Origin: Betaproteobacteria bacterium
GTDB taxonomy: Bacteria > Pseudomonadota > Gammaproteobacteria > Burkholderiales > Thiobacillaceae
NCBI GenBank assembly: GCA_016873935.1
Contig: VGVT01000002.1
Span: forward strand, 1-64,000
DNA length: 64,000 bases
Direction of reading: 5' to 3'
Shown here: piece by piece, positions 1 to 7,357 of the stretch
How positions within the stretch are numbered: the first letter of the stretch is position 1
How the letters are laid out: the number at the start of each line of letters is the position of its first letter
The notes under the pieces: model-generated
What the model saw: the letters and a program-made list of their open reading frames with translations, nothing else
Databases searched by the model: none
What the model was told of the DNA's origin: nothing
Made by a program: the position numbers and the translations under genes

Positions 1-120
1 TCCAGGCCCCGCAAAATCCATGGCTTCCGCTCTCCCCTGGAGGTCTACGCCGAATTGCTCATCAAGGCTCAACAGCCTGATTCCAATTCGATTTCTTCAA
101 CTGTTGCACTTGGTACTTGA
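1..120 (+). pseudogene. IS30-family transposase, C-terminal end (cut by window edge)
   Basis: Frame 1 is open from the first base to a TGA at 118-120 and encodes 39 residues. The segment NRPRK-like SRPRKIHGFRSPLEVYAELL resembles the end of IS30-family transposases, where an RPRK..GF.(S/T)P.EV motif precedes a short tail ending in VAL-x-T. The rest of the gene lies outside the window, so it cannot be said whether the element is intact. The coding end overlaps, convergently by 24 bases, the end of the hypothetical gene on the other strand, which suggests that the element inserted into or beside that gene. The terminal inverted repeat should lie just downstream of 120 but cannot be confirmed without the other end. 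Family call is by motif only. Confidence 0.65.
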
Positions 121-684
121 AACCGCCGGTTGATTGAAGTCGGCACTCTTCCGATAGGCGTACTGCCAGATCTCAGCCGCTCCCTTCTTGATGAATACGA
201 CAGTATTTGTTGCGGCAGGGGCAATGGACTTCTTGAAACCCGGTCCGGCCGTCCGGACCTTCGAGACCGCACTAGCGAACCGGCTCGAAAACTCCGCTGC
301 GGCAGCGTTCACCTTCTTGACCTGATCGGGGTGGTTCTTGTCGGCGCAAACCAATTCAAGCGTGACGGCGGTGCCGCCCACGAGCAGGCCTACACCTACG
401 ACCAACGGCATAGCCGCCACTGCCGCCGCCGGAGCGCCGATGGTTCCGGCAATGTAGCCTGATGAGCCAGTAAGGATTAGCGCCCCGCTACTATGCGTGA
501 CTGCTGTCAGTCCAGTTGCTGAAGCAACACCACCAGCCGTAGCAGTTGCGCCGCCGGCCGCGCCTGACACGGCAGCGACGGCCTTGCTCTGGCTGGGTGC
601 ATATGTGCAGACCACTTCTCTTGGTGGCGCAGCAGATGAAGACGTGGCGATGAGAAGGGTCAGCGGTAGGATGGTTCGTCGCAT
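97..684 (-). CDS. Hypothetical secreted or membrane-associated protein
   Basis: 195 aa. The N-terminus MRRTILPLTLLIATSSSAA looks like a Sec signal peptide. A long Gly/Ala-rich, weakly hydrophobic stretch (about residues 35-110) contains two possible membrane segments. The C-terminal third is more polar and helical (KKVNAAAAEFSSRFASAV). Only three cysteines occur beyond the signal: C26 in VVCTYAP, one in ELVCADK and one in the last few residues. I do not recognise a family. The last residues overlap the end of the IS30-type transposase, so the present C-terminus may be a junction product. The next gene upstream is more than 500 bases away, so it is probably transcribed alone. Confidence 0.55.
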   Translation of the reverse strand: MRRTILPLTLLIATSSSAAPPREVVCTYAPSQSKAVAAVSGAAGGATATAGGVASATGLTAVTHSSGALILTGSSGYIAGTIGAPAAAVAAMPLVVGVGLLVGGTAVTLELVCADKNHPDQVKKVNAAAAEFSSRFASAVSKVRTAGPGFKKSIAPAATNTVVFIKKGAAEIWQYAYRKSADFNQPAVSSTKCNS

Positions 685-719
685 TCTTACTCCGGCTTAT
701 CAGGGACGATGAATCTCCA

Positions 720-1229
720 AAATCTGTGGGCTGCGGTCTAGCAGTTTATTCAAAAGACCCATGGATCATGAACTACATAGAGACCGAGCCAGAAAGATGC
801 TAACTAATTGAATTATAATATAATTATATAGAATTTATCTCTATATTGATGCATGAAAAGGCGGACGCAGTGCGAGCATAGTTCATGCTGATGGTGTCAG
901 TCACCCCAAGGGTCTTGAACGTCTCCTGCTGACCCAATGCAGCCGACTAGTCCGGCCCTCTCTGGGGCAGGTGTCAGCGCGAAAGCCGCCCATCCCCTCC
1001 GATCAAGCTCTCATATCGACAGGTGCCAGCCTGCCACGATGGACGCACCGCCATCACTACTGCGGCTTGAGCATGCCACCCTGATGCGCGCGGTTTGCCG
1101 CAATGCACTCCCCTCGCCGCAAGCCCCCCGCATCGGGTCGTCCATGCCAGCGGGAATGCCGGTGTCTCGAACCCGCTGACTCGTTTCGCCGGCGGTAGAC
1201 TTTGCGGATTCGATCATCAGGAGCGCGCC
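720..1229. other. Gene-free spacer with AT-rich island
   Basis: About 500 bases separate the secreted hypothetical gene from the 5'-nucleotidase gene. The part at roughly 785-865 is strikingly AT-rich for this GC-rich genome and could hold promoters for the two divergent genes. No convincing promoter hexamer pair, RNA gene or conserved frame was seen in the rest. A short plus-strand frame at 937-1179 has no ribosome-binding site and no recognisable protein. Confidence 0.5.
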
Positions 1230-3080
1230 ATGTCGCGAACAACCAGATTGCTTGCCGCCCTGCTGCTCGGCCTAGCCTTCGCCGCGCCGGGGGCCTGGGC
1301 GCGCGACGAAGGCGCCTACCCGCCGCTCGAACTGAACATCGCCCACATCAACGACCACCATTCCAACCTGGCGCCGTTCGCGGAGTTCGATCTCACCGTC
1401 GGCGGCGTGCCGACGCGCGTCGAGGCCGGCGGCATGGCGCGCACGGCGGCACGTTTGCGTGCCCTCGACGGCACGCCCAACCTGCTCAAGCTGCATGCCG
1501 GCGATGCCATCACCGGCACCCTTTTCCACACCCTGTTCAAGGGCGAGGCCGACGCGGCGCTGATGAAGACCCTCTGCTTCGACGCCATGTCACTCGGCAA
1601 CCACGAGTTCGACGACGGCGATGCCGGCCTGCGCCGCTTCCTCGACTTCATGCGCCAGGGGGGCTGCTACACCCCGGTGCTCGCGGCCAACGTCGAACCC
1701 GAGGTCGGCACCCCCCTGGCGCCCCTGCATCGCGGCGACTATCTGCAACCCTACCTGGTGAAGTGGATCGGCGGCGCACCGGTGGGCATCATCGGCATCG
1801 TCGTGCGCGGCAAGACCCGGGATTCCTCGCGGCCGTTGCCGACCACCCGCTTCCTCGACGAAGCCGAGACGGCGCAGCGCCAGATCGACGCACTCAAGGC
1901 CCAGGGCGTGCGTCACATCGTCCTGCTCACGCATCACGGCTACCAGGCCGACCTGGCGCTGGCGGCCAAGCTGAGCGACGTCGACGTCATCATCGGCGGC
2001 GACTCGCACACCCTGCTCGGTGATTTCGCCGCCTACGGCCTGGCCGCCGCCGGCCCCTATCCGACGCGCGCCACGAACCGGGACGGCGACCCGGTCTGCG
2101 TCGGCCAGGCCTGGGAATACAACAAGGTTGTCGGTCACATGAACGTCCGCTTCGACAGCCGGGGCCGGGTCGCCGACTGCGTCGGCCAGGCCACGCTGCA
2201 GATCGGCGACCGCTTCAGCCGCGCCGATGCCGCCGGCAGTTTCGCGCCGGTCGACGAAGCCACGCGCCAGGACATCCTCGCCGCGCTGGCCGCGCAGCCC
2301 GCTGTCCAAGTGGTGACGCCGGAGCCGATGGCCGAGGCCGAGATCGAGCGCTACGCCGGCCTCATGGAAAAGCTGACCCGGCGGGTCATCGGCAGTGCCG
2401 CCGAGCCGCTCTGCCTGGTGCGCATCCCCGGCGAGGCGGCCGGCCGCGGCGGCGGCGTCGCCGGCTGCGAGGGCGCGTACCGACTGGCGCGCGGCGGCGA
2501 CATCGTGCAGGTGGTCGCCGAGGCTTTCCTGGCCGCCAGCAGGCGCGCCGACTTTGCCCTGCAGAACGCCGGCGGCGTGCGCATCTCGCTGCCTGCCGGG
2601 CCTATCAGCTTCGAGTCCGCCAACAAGGTCCTGCCCTTCGCCAACGTCCTGGTCGAGATGCCGGTCACCGGCGCGCAACTCGTCGCCGCCCTGGAGGATG
2701 CCGTCGCCAATCACCTGGACCAGGGCGGCTCCAGCGGCGGCCATCCCTACATGGCCGGGGCGCGCTGGGACCTCGACCTGTCCAGGCCGCGCGGCCAGCG
2801 CTTCAGCAACGTCCAGGTGCGCGACCGCCAGACCGGAGTCTGGTCGGCGATCGACCCCGCGCGCGCCTATACCCTGGTCACCAACGACTTCCTGGCCAGC
2901 GGCAAGGAAGGCTACGCCACGCTCGGCGCGATCCACGCCACCGGCAACTACGTGAACACCTACCTGCCCTACACCCAGACCTTCGTCGACTACGTCCAGG
3001 GGAAGGGCGCCGTGACGCGACCGGCGACCGCGGACTACAGCCACCAGCGCGTGATCACCCGTGAAGGCAAGGCGCTATGA
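1230..3080 (+). CDS. Periplasmic 5'-nucleotidase / UshA-NadN-type metallophosphoesterase
   Basis: 616 aa. It probably hydrolyses nucleotides (or NAD) in the periplasm for phosphate and nucleoside salvage. The start at 1230 is preferred over frames opening further upstream because CAGGAG lies 7 bases before it and it gives a clean signal peptide ending near AWA-RD. The N-terminal metallophosphatase domain shows the metal-binding series INDHHSN, GDAITGT, GNHEFDDG, LLTHHG and GGDSHT. The C-terminal 5'-nucleotidase domain shows NAGGVRISLPAGPIS and TNDFLASGKEGY, which form the nucleotide pocket. Length fits the UshA/NadN/YfkN group, and substrate cannot be decided from sequence. It stands alone: the next gene is convergent. 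Confidence 0.88.
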   Translation: MSRTTRLLAALLLGLAFAAPGAWARDEGAYPPLELNIAHINDHHSNLAPFAEFDLTVGGVPTRVEAGGMARTAARLRALDGTPNLLKLHAGDAITGTLFHTLFKGEADAALMKTLCFDAMSLGNHEFDDGDAGLRRFLDFMRQGGCYTPVLAANVEPEVGTPLAPLHRGDYLQPYLVKWIGGAPVGIIGIVVRGKTRDSSRPLPTTRFLDEAETAQRQIDALKAQGVRHIVLLTHHGYQADLALAAKLSDVDVIIGGDSHTLLGDFAAYGLAAAGPYPTRATNRDGDPVCVGQAWEYNKVVGHMNVRFDSRGRVADCVGQATLQIGDRFSRADAAGSFAPVDEATRQDILAALAAQPAVQVVTPEPMAEAEIERYAGLMEKLTRRVIGSAAEPLCLVRIPGEAAGRGGGVAGCEGAYRLARGGDIVQVVAEAFLAASRRADFALQNAGGVRISLPAGPISFESANKVLPFANVLVEMPVTGAQLVAALEDAVANHLDQGGSSGGHPYMAGARWDLDLSRPRGQRFSNVQVRDRQTGVWSAIDPARAYTLVTNDFLASGKEGYATLGAIHATGNYVNTYLPYTQTFVDYVQGKGAVTRPATADYSHQRVITREGKAL

Positions 3081-3217
3081 GTCCTCGGCCGGCCGCATCG
3101 TCGAGTCGGCGGCGCGGACGATCGCCACCATCCAGGGCATCAGCGATGCGCTGCATCAATCGTCTGTTGGAAAAGCACGGACTCAAGGGCGAGGGGTGAT
3201 GCCCGAGCGGTAACGCT

Positions 3218-3826
3218 TTAGCGCGGATCGTCCCGCGACTCCTTGTCCGCTTCGTCCGTCTTGCGCTGCCGCGCCAGCTCGCGCTGGTAGGCCTCGGCGT
3301 CGCCGAACTCGGCGAAGCGCTGGTAGTACTCGTGCGCCGCCAGCACCCGGCGCGCGTGCTTGATCGGGCACCAGTACAGCTCCGTGCGGCCGGCCACATC
3401 CTTGATGTAGGCGGCGACGCCGTTGGCGTAGGCGCAATAGGCGCAGTTGAGGCGTTCCAGCAGGTTGAGGTAGGCGAGCTCGCCGCGATCGAAATGCAGG
3501 TAATCGCCGCGCCGCACGCGCGGGATGCCGTAAAGAGGGAAGCAGAGGCGCTGGTAGACAGTCACCGCCAGGTCGGCCAGGGCGATGGGCACGATCAGGC
3601 TGTAGATGATGGGCGCCGAGATCAGGCTCGCCAGGCTGGCGTGGCTGACGTAGCGCAGCAGGCCGACCTTGAGGCGGCGCTGGCGCGCCAGCATGTCCTG
3701 CTCGAAGCGGATGCGGTGGTTCTCGATGCGGAACTGGAATTCCTCGCGGCGCCGGTCCAGCTCCGCCTCCATCTCCTCCTGCAGTTCCCTGATCCGGCCG
3801 ATCAGTTCGTTGATTTTCGGATTCAC
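3218..3826 (-). CDS. Conserved hypothetical protein with coiled coil and membrane segment
   Basis: 202 aa, family not recognised. Residues 1-50 are charged and heptad-like (LIGRIRELQEEMEAELDRR), consistent with a coiled coil. Residues about 65-95 (SLASLISAPIIYSLIVPIALADLAV) form one or two membrane helices. A CAYC pair (LNCAYCAYANGV) and a later C-P-I-K stretch (LYWCPIKHARR) could bind a metal or act in redox chemistry. The C-terminal 30 residues are highly charged. It is the last gene downstream of the FNR-msrB pair, 72 bases after msrB on the same strand, so it may share that transcript. Confidence 0.6.
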   Translation of the reverse strand: MNPKINELIGRIRELQEEMEAELDRRREEFQFRIENHRIRFEQDMLARQRRLKVGLLRYVSHASLASLISAPIIYSLIVPIALADLAVTVYQRLCFPLYGIPRVRRGDYLHFDRGELAYLNLLERLNCAYCAYANGVAAYIKDVAGRTELYWCPIKHARRVLAAHEYYQRFAEFGDAEAYQRELARQRKTDEADKESRDDPR

Positions 3827-3898
3827 GGCGGGGTCCTCGATGAGGTGGACGGAACGGTCCCGGTGGACCGACTGGCGGCGCGGCGGGGTGCCGCCGCC

Positions 3899-4345
3899 CT
3901 ACTCCTCCGGCAGGAACCGGAGAGAGACCGAGTTGAGGCAGTAGCGCAAACCGGTGGGTGGCGGCCCGTCCTCGAAGACGTGACCGAGGTGGCCGTCGCA
4001 GCGGCGGCAGCGGATCTCGGTGCGCAGCATGCCGTGGCTCACATCGCGCAGAGTGCGGATGTGATCGGGGTCGCAGGGCTGGAAGAAGCTGGGCCAGCCA
4101 GTGCCGGACTCGAACTTGCTGTCGGACCTGAACAGCGGCAGGCCGCACAGGCGGCAGGCGAATACCCCGGCGCGCTTTTCCTTGAGCAGGCCGCCGCAGA
4201 ACGGCGGCTCGGTGCCCTGGCGCAGCAGCACGCGGCGTTCCTCGTCGTCGAGCCCCGCCGCCAGCGCCTGTTTATCGGCTTCCGGCAGCGGCGTCAGATC
4301 GTGTCCCGAGGCGGAACGCAGCGGCACCGGCTCATGCTCGCTCAT
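3899..4345 (-). CDS. msrB: Peptide-methionine (R)-S-oxide reductase MsrB
   Basis: 148 aa. It reduces the R-diastereomer of methionine sulfoxide in oxidised proteins. The core shows GTEPPFCG, the zinc ligands CRLC and CRRC, GTGWPSF and the catalytic segment RYCLNSVSL, whose cysteine is the nucleophile. The zinc-binding form is intact. The gene ends with TAG and no conserved sequence follows, showing that TAG works as a true stop in this genome. It lies 28 bases downstream of a ferredoxin-NADP reductase gene, which could supply reducing power through thioredoxin, although that link is inference. Confidence 0.93.
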   Translation of the reverse strand: MSEHEPVPLRSASGHDLTPLPEADKQALAAGLDDEERRVLLRQGTEPPFCGGLLKEKRAGVFACRLCGLPLFRSDSKFESGTGWPSFFQPCDPDHIRTLRDVSHGMLRTEIRCRRCDGHLGHVFEDGPPPTGLRYCLNSVSLRFLPEE

Positions 4346-4373
4346 GGCCTACCTCAGCGCCGCGCCCCGGCGC

Positions 4374-5234
4374 TCAGATGTAGGTGAGTTCCGACCAGCG
4401 CCGTTCCTCCACCAGGCGCTGCTTCACCGACTGCCAGCGCTCGGCGGAGCCGGCCGCCTTCTCCATGGCCTGGTCGAGGGCGTCGGCGATCTTCTTCATG
4501 CCAGCCAGATAGACGCAGGTCTTGTCGTCCTGCACCAGCTTCCACACCTCGGCGGCGTTGTCCTCGATGCCCTTGCCCAGCGCGTCGGCCTCGTCGTCGA
4601 GGATGCCCTGGCGCAGCGACTGGATGGCCTTGAAGGTCTTCTCGTCGAGGTAGTTGGTGAGGTCGTCGTTGAGGTCGTTCATGTACAGCATCTCGGTGCC
4701 GGTGCGCGCGCCGAAATACAGGCGGACCTTGCCCTTCCAGCCCTTCTGCTCCTCGTAGATGCGGCGCATGAAGGCGCGGAAGGGGGCGATGCCGGTGCCG
4801 GTGCCGAGCATGAGCAGGTTGCTGCTGGGGTCGGCGGGAATGCGGAACGGGCTGCGATGCGGGCCGGTCAGGGTGATAAGGTCGCCCACCTGCGCGTCGC
4901 ACAGATAGTTGGAAGCGACACCGGCATACTGCTCGCCGGACACTTCGTCGATGTAGAAGCAACGTCTTACCAGCAGTTCAAGTTCGACGCCGCCCTCCTC
5001 CGCCTTGGCGTTGGCGATGGTGTAGTAGCGGTGATGCGTCTTGTTGCCGAAGGCATGTGGCCCCGGAACCAGCACGCCGATGTTCTGCCCTTCGAGGAAG
5101 TAAAAGGCGGGCTCGTCGATGCGCAGATGAATCTGGCGCACCTCGTCGGTGTTCTCGGAAGTGACGCGCCGGGTGGAAACGACCACCGCCTCGGTGGTCT
5201 CGCTGGTGTCTGGCTGGAAATCGCTGTCGGTCAT
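4374..5234 (-). CDS. Ferredoxin--NADP(+) reductase, plant/cyanobacterial (PetH-like) type
   Basis: 286 aa flavoprotein that transfers electrons between NADP(H) and ferredoxin or flavodoxin. The FAD domain contains HRYYTIAN (the RxYS/T-type motif) and the NADP domain contains MLGTGTGIAPFRAFM and YFGARTGTEMLY. The C-terminus ends with a tyrosine two residues from the end (LTYI). It is longer than bacterial Fpr proteins (about 250 aa) and fits the plant-type clade found in some beta- and gammaproteobacteria. It is the first gene of a likely FNR-msrB-hypothetical transcript. In an autotroph or sulfur oxidiser it could link reverse electron flow to ferredoxin; that is inference. Confidence 0.85.
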   Translation of the reverse strand: MTDSDFQPDTSETTEAVVVSTRRVTSENTDEVRQIHLRIDEPAFYFLEGQNIGVLVPGPHAFGNKTHHRYYTIANAKAEEGGVELELLVRRCFYIDEVSGEQYAGVASNYLCDAQVGDLITLTGPHRSPFRIPADPSSNLLMLGTGTGIAPFRAFMRRIYEEQKGWKGKVRLYFGARTGTEMLYMNDLNDDLTNYLDEKTFKAIQSLRQGILDDEADALGKGIEDNAAEVWKLVQDDKTCVYLAGMKKIADALDQAMEKAAGSAERWQSVKQRLVEERRWSELTYI

Positions 5235-5365
5235 GGCTGCACTCGCAAATCAGAACGGGATGCGGAAAAGGGTATGCTGCAATGCAGTAATTCTATCCCG
5301 GAGTCGGCGGAAACCAAATCCCTGTTTTTGACAAGGTGATGCCTTGCGCCGACGCCGGACGCACG

Positions 5366-5560
5366 TCAATCCGGCATGTTGGAACCAGGCCCCTTGTCCC
5401 TGGTGACGAAATACATGCCGGCGGCCGCGAGGATCATCCACAGCACCATGGCGCCGGCGCCCAGGTGTTCCCATAACCTGCCCAGGAACAGCAGCAGGAC
5501 CAGGGAAAGTCCCAGCAGGACATTGCCGATCCAGAAATCGCGGCCGTGTTTCTCTTGCAT
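5366..5560 (-). CDS. Small membrane protein, two transmembrane helices
   Basis: 64 aa from the ATG at 5560, chosen because GGAGA lies 5-9 bases upstream; a longer frame to 5605 lacks a site. The product has two hydrophobic helices (NVLLGLSLVLLLFLGRLW and GAMVLWMILAAAGMYFV) joined by a short EHLGAG turn, and a polar tail. No family is recognised. The gene lies between the FNR gene and a monooxygenase-like gene, all on the minus strand. Confidence 0.6.
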   Translation of the reverse strand: MQEKHGRDFWIGNVLLGLSLVLLLFLGRLWEHLGAGAMVLWMILAAAGMYFVTRDKGPGSNMPD

Positions 5561-5582
5561 CGGTTTCTCCGAAAGTTGACGA

Positions 5583-5876
5583 TCAGCCGGGGTACAAGCC
5601 CGCATAGCTTACGCCCTTGCGCGGCTCCGCCATCATCTCCGCGACGCTGTCGCGCCAGGCGAGGTAATGTGCGGTCTGTTTATGCGCGGCGGCATCCGTG
5701 GGGCTGGCGTAAGCCTCGTACAACAGGAAACGGCAGGGATCGGCCGGGTCTTGCAACACGTCGAAACGCCGGTTGCCGGGCTCGCGGATGGAGGCCTCGT
5801 GGTTCAGGCGGCAGGCCTCGACGAAAGCGGCGATGGTTTCAGCTTTGACGCGCACGTGGACCAGGGTGACATGCAT
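5583..5876 (-). CDS. Antibiotic-biosynthesis-monooxygenase (ABM) fold protein
   Basis: 97 aa from ATG 5876, preceded by AAAGGAG; longer frames upstream are not supported. The ferredoxin-like dimeric alpha/beta barrel family is suggested by HVTLVHVRVKAETIAAFVEA, NHEASIREPGNRRFDVLQ and FLLYEAYASPTDAAAH, with the conserved N-H-E and E-Y positions. Members include LsrG-like and YgiN/YcnE-like quinol monooxygenases. The substrate is not predictable. It sits 22 bases upstream of the small membrane protein gene on the same strand. Confidence 0.8.
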   Translation of the reverse strand: MHVTLVHVRVKAETIAAFVEACRLNHEASIREPGNRRFDVLQDPADPCRFLLYEAYASPTDAAAHKQTAHYLAWRDSVAEMMAEPRKGVSYAGLYPG

Positions 5877-5967
5877 GGCGCTCTCCTTTGCCGGTGGGTC
5901 GATGACATCGGCCCGGTGCTGCCGCCGCCTTTGACCAGACGGCGGGACGACGGACTTGCGGCGACGC

Positions 5968-7125
5968 TCAGGGCTTGATTTCCACCCTGCGGTTGGGAGC
6001 CAGGCAGGCGATGGTGGCCTTGCTGGCACCACCCTTGCATTGTTTCACCGGCTCGCTCTCGCCCTTGGCGATGACCTCGACGTCGGCGGCGGCGACGCCC
6101 TTCTCCACCATGTACTTCTTCACGGTTTCCGCCCGGCGGCCGGACAGCTTGAGGTTGTAGGCAGACGGCCCGAGGCGGTCGGCATGGCCGGTCACCCGCA
6201 GGATCGTACCCTTGGGCAGGGGCTGTTGCAGCCAGGCGTCGAGCTCGGCGCGGCCCTGGGCGCTGAGTTCGGCGCGGTCGAAATCGAAATGGGCAAGGCC
6301 GTCCTCCAGGGTGATCGGCTGCGGCGCGGCGACGGCTGCGGGTGTCGTCGGGGAGGAAGCTTGCTTCACGGCGGCGGGTGCCGGCGCTGCCGGCACGATG
6401 GCTACGCTTGTCGCCGGCGCGGCAGCAGCGGCTGGCGCCAGCGCGATCGGTGGCTTGCTGGCCGGCACCGGGCTCGGGGCGGGGGCGGGCTTGACAGGCG
6501 CTTGCGCGACCTCGGCCGGGCGCGTGGGCAGTGGCGCGGCAGCGGCCTTGGTTTCCGCGGCGGGCGCGGCGGCAACGATTTCGGGCCGGGGTGCGGGGGT
6601 AACCACCACTGTCGGCGCCGGACTCGCGGCGGCCACGGGCAAGCTCGCCGCGACGGCTTTCCTGTCCACCGGGGCAACCGTCGGGGGCGTCACCGCTGGC
6701 TGGGCGGGGGTAGAGACCGCAACCGGCGCGGGGGCGAGCACCGGGGCCGGCGCTGGAGCGGCAACCGGGGCCGGGACGGGAGCCTGCATGACGGGTTTGG
6801 CCGCCACCGTGCTGGGCATCGGGGCGGGCTGGGGCGCGGCGGCGGCCTGGGCCGGGAACGGCGGCAGGAACGGATAGGGTGGCAGCGCCTGCGTCATCGG
6901 CGCATTCAGGGGCAACGCCACCAGGGGCGGCACGCCGGGCGGCACACATTGCGGCGCGGGGCCGACCATGCCGACGGGCTCGCACTGGCTGAAGCCGTTG
7001 GACAGGGTACGGCAGACCTGACTGATCGAATAGATGAACAACTGGGCGCAGTCCTGCGCCCGCACGGAGACGGGCTGAAACATAGCCGTGGCCATGAGCG
7101 CCACTACCAGAGCGCGTGGTTGCAT
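5968..7125 (-). CDS. OmpA-family protein with long Pro/Ala linker
   Basis: 385 aa. A signal peptide ends near VRAQ. A short Cys-containing region follows (DCAQLF, QVCRTL, QCEP, QCVPPG; four cysteines, possibly two disulfides), then about 190 residues of Pro/Ala/Val-rich low-complexity sequence. Residues about 275-385 form an OmpA-like peptidoglycan-binding domain (HFDFDRAELSAQGRAELD, VTGHADRLGPSAYNLKLSGRRA, NRRVEIKP). The D and R that bind diaminopimelate are present. The linker could span the periplasm so that the N-terminus contacts the outer membrane, but no beta-barrel is seen. It appears to be a single-gene unit. Confidence 0.8.
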   Translation of the reverse strand: MQPRALVVALMATAMFQPVSVRAQDCAQLFIYSISQVCRTLSNGFSQCEPVGMVGPAPQCVPPGVPPLVALPLNAPMTQALPPYPFLPPFPAQAAAAPQPAPMPSTVAAKPVMQAPVPAPVAAPAPAPVLAPAPVAVSTPAQPAVTPPTVAPVDRKAVAASLPVAAASPAPTVVVTPAPRPEIVAAAPAAETKAAAAPLPTRPAEVAQAPVKPAPAPSPVPASKPPIALAPAAAAAPATSVAIVPAAPAPAAVKQASSPTTPAAVAAPQPITLEDGLAHFDFDRAELSAQGRAELDAWLQQPLPKGTILRVTGHADRLGPSAYNLKLSGRRAETVKKYMVEKGVAAADVEVIAKGESEPVKQCKGGASKATIACLAPNRRVEIKP

Positions 7126-7357
7126 GGGGAACCCCTATGAATTGTGTGGTTGCGACATTTCCGGATAGGCCTCCTTTATGCGGGTTGAGGCGGCTTCCGG
7201 TCAATCTCCGTGCGGGGTTCCGACACACATGGCCGAGGCGGCGGCGGACCACCATCGCCCCGGTCCGGTCGAAACCCGCGCGGGGAATGGAAGGGCGGCG
7301 GCGCGGGGTTGTGGCGATAACACCACGCCCGCGCCGATCGCTCCCACCCCGCCAGGG
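7126..7357. other. Spacer with no supported gene
   Basis: The 230 bases between the OmpA-like gene and the end of ppdK show no protein with a ribosome-binding site, no RNA gene and no clear terminator. It may contain the promoter of the OmpA-like gene. Confidence 0.4.

Noticed and set aside
1590-3044. 484-codon frame antisense to the 5'-nucleotidase gene
   Set aside because: Antisense shadow with Arg/Ala/Gly-rich composition and no motif.
3077-3199. 40-aa frame overlapping the 5'-nucleotidase stop by ATGA
   Set aside because: Ser/Arg-rich, no recognisable protein. The overlap alone is weak evidence, although a degraded gene end cannot be excluded.
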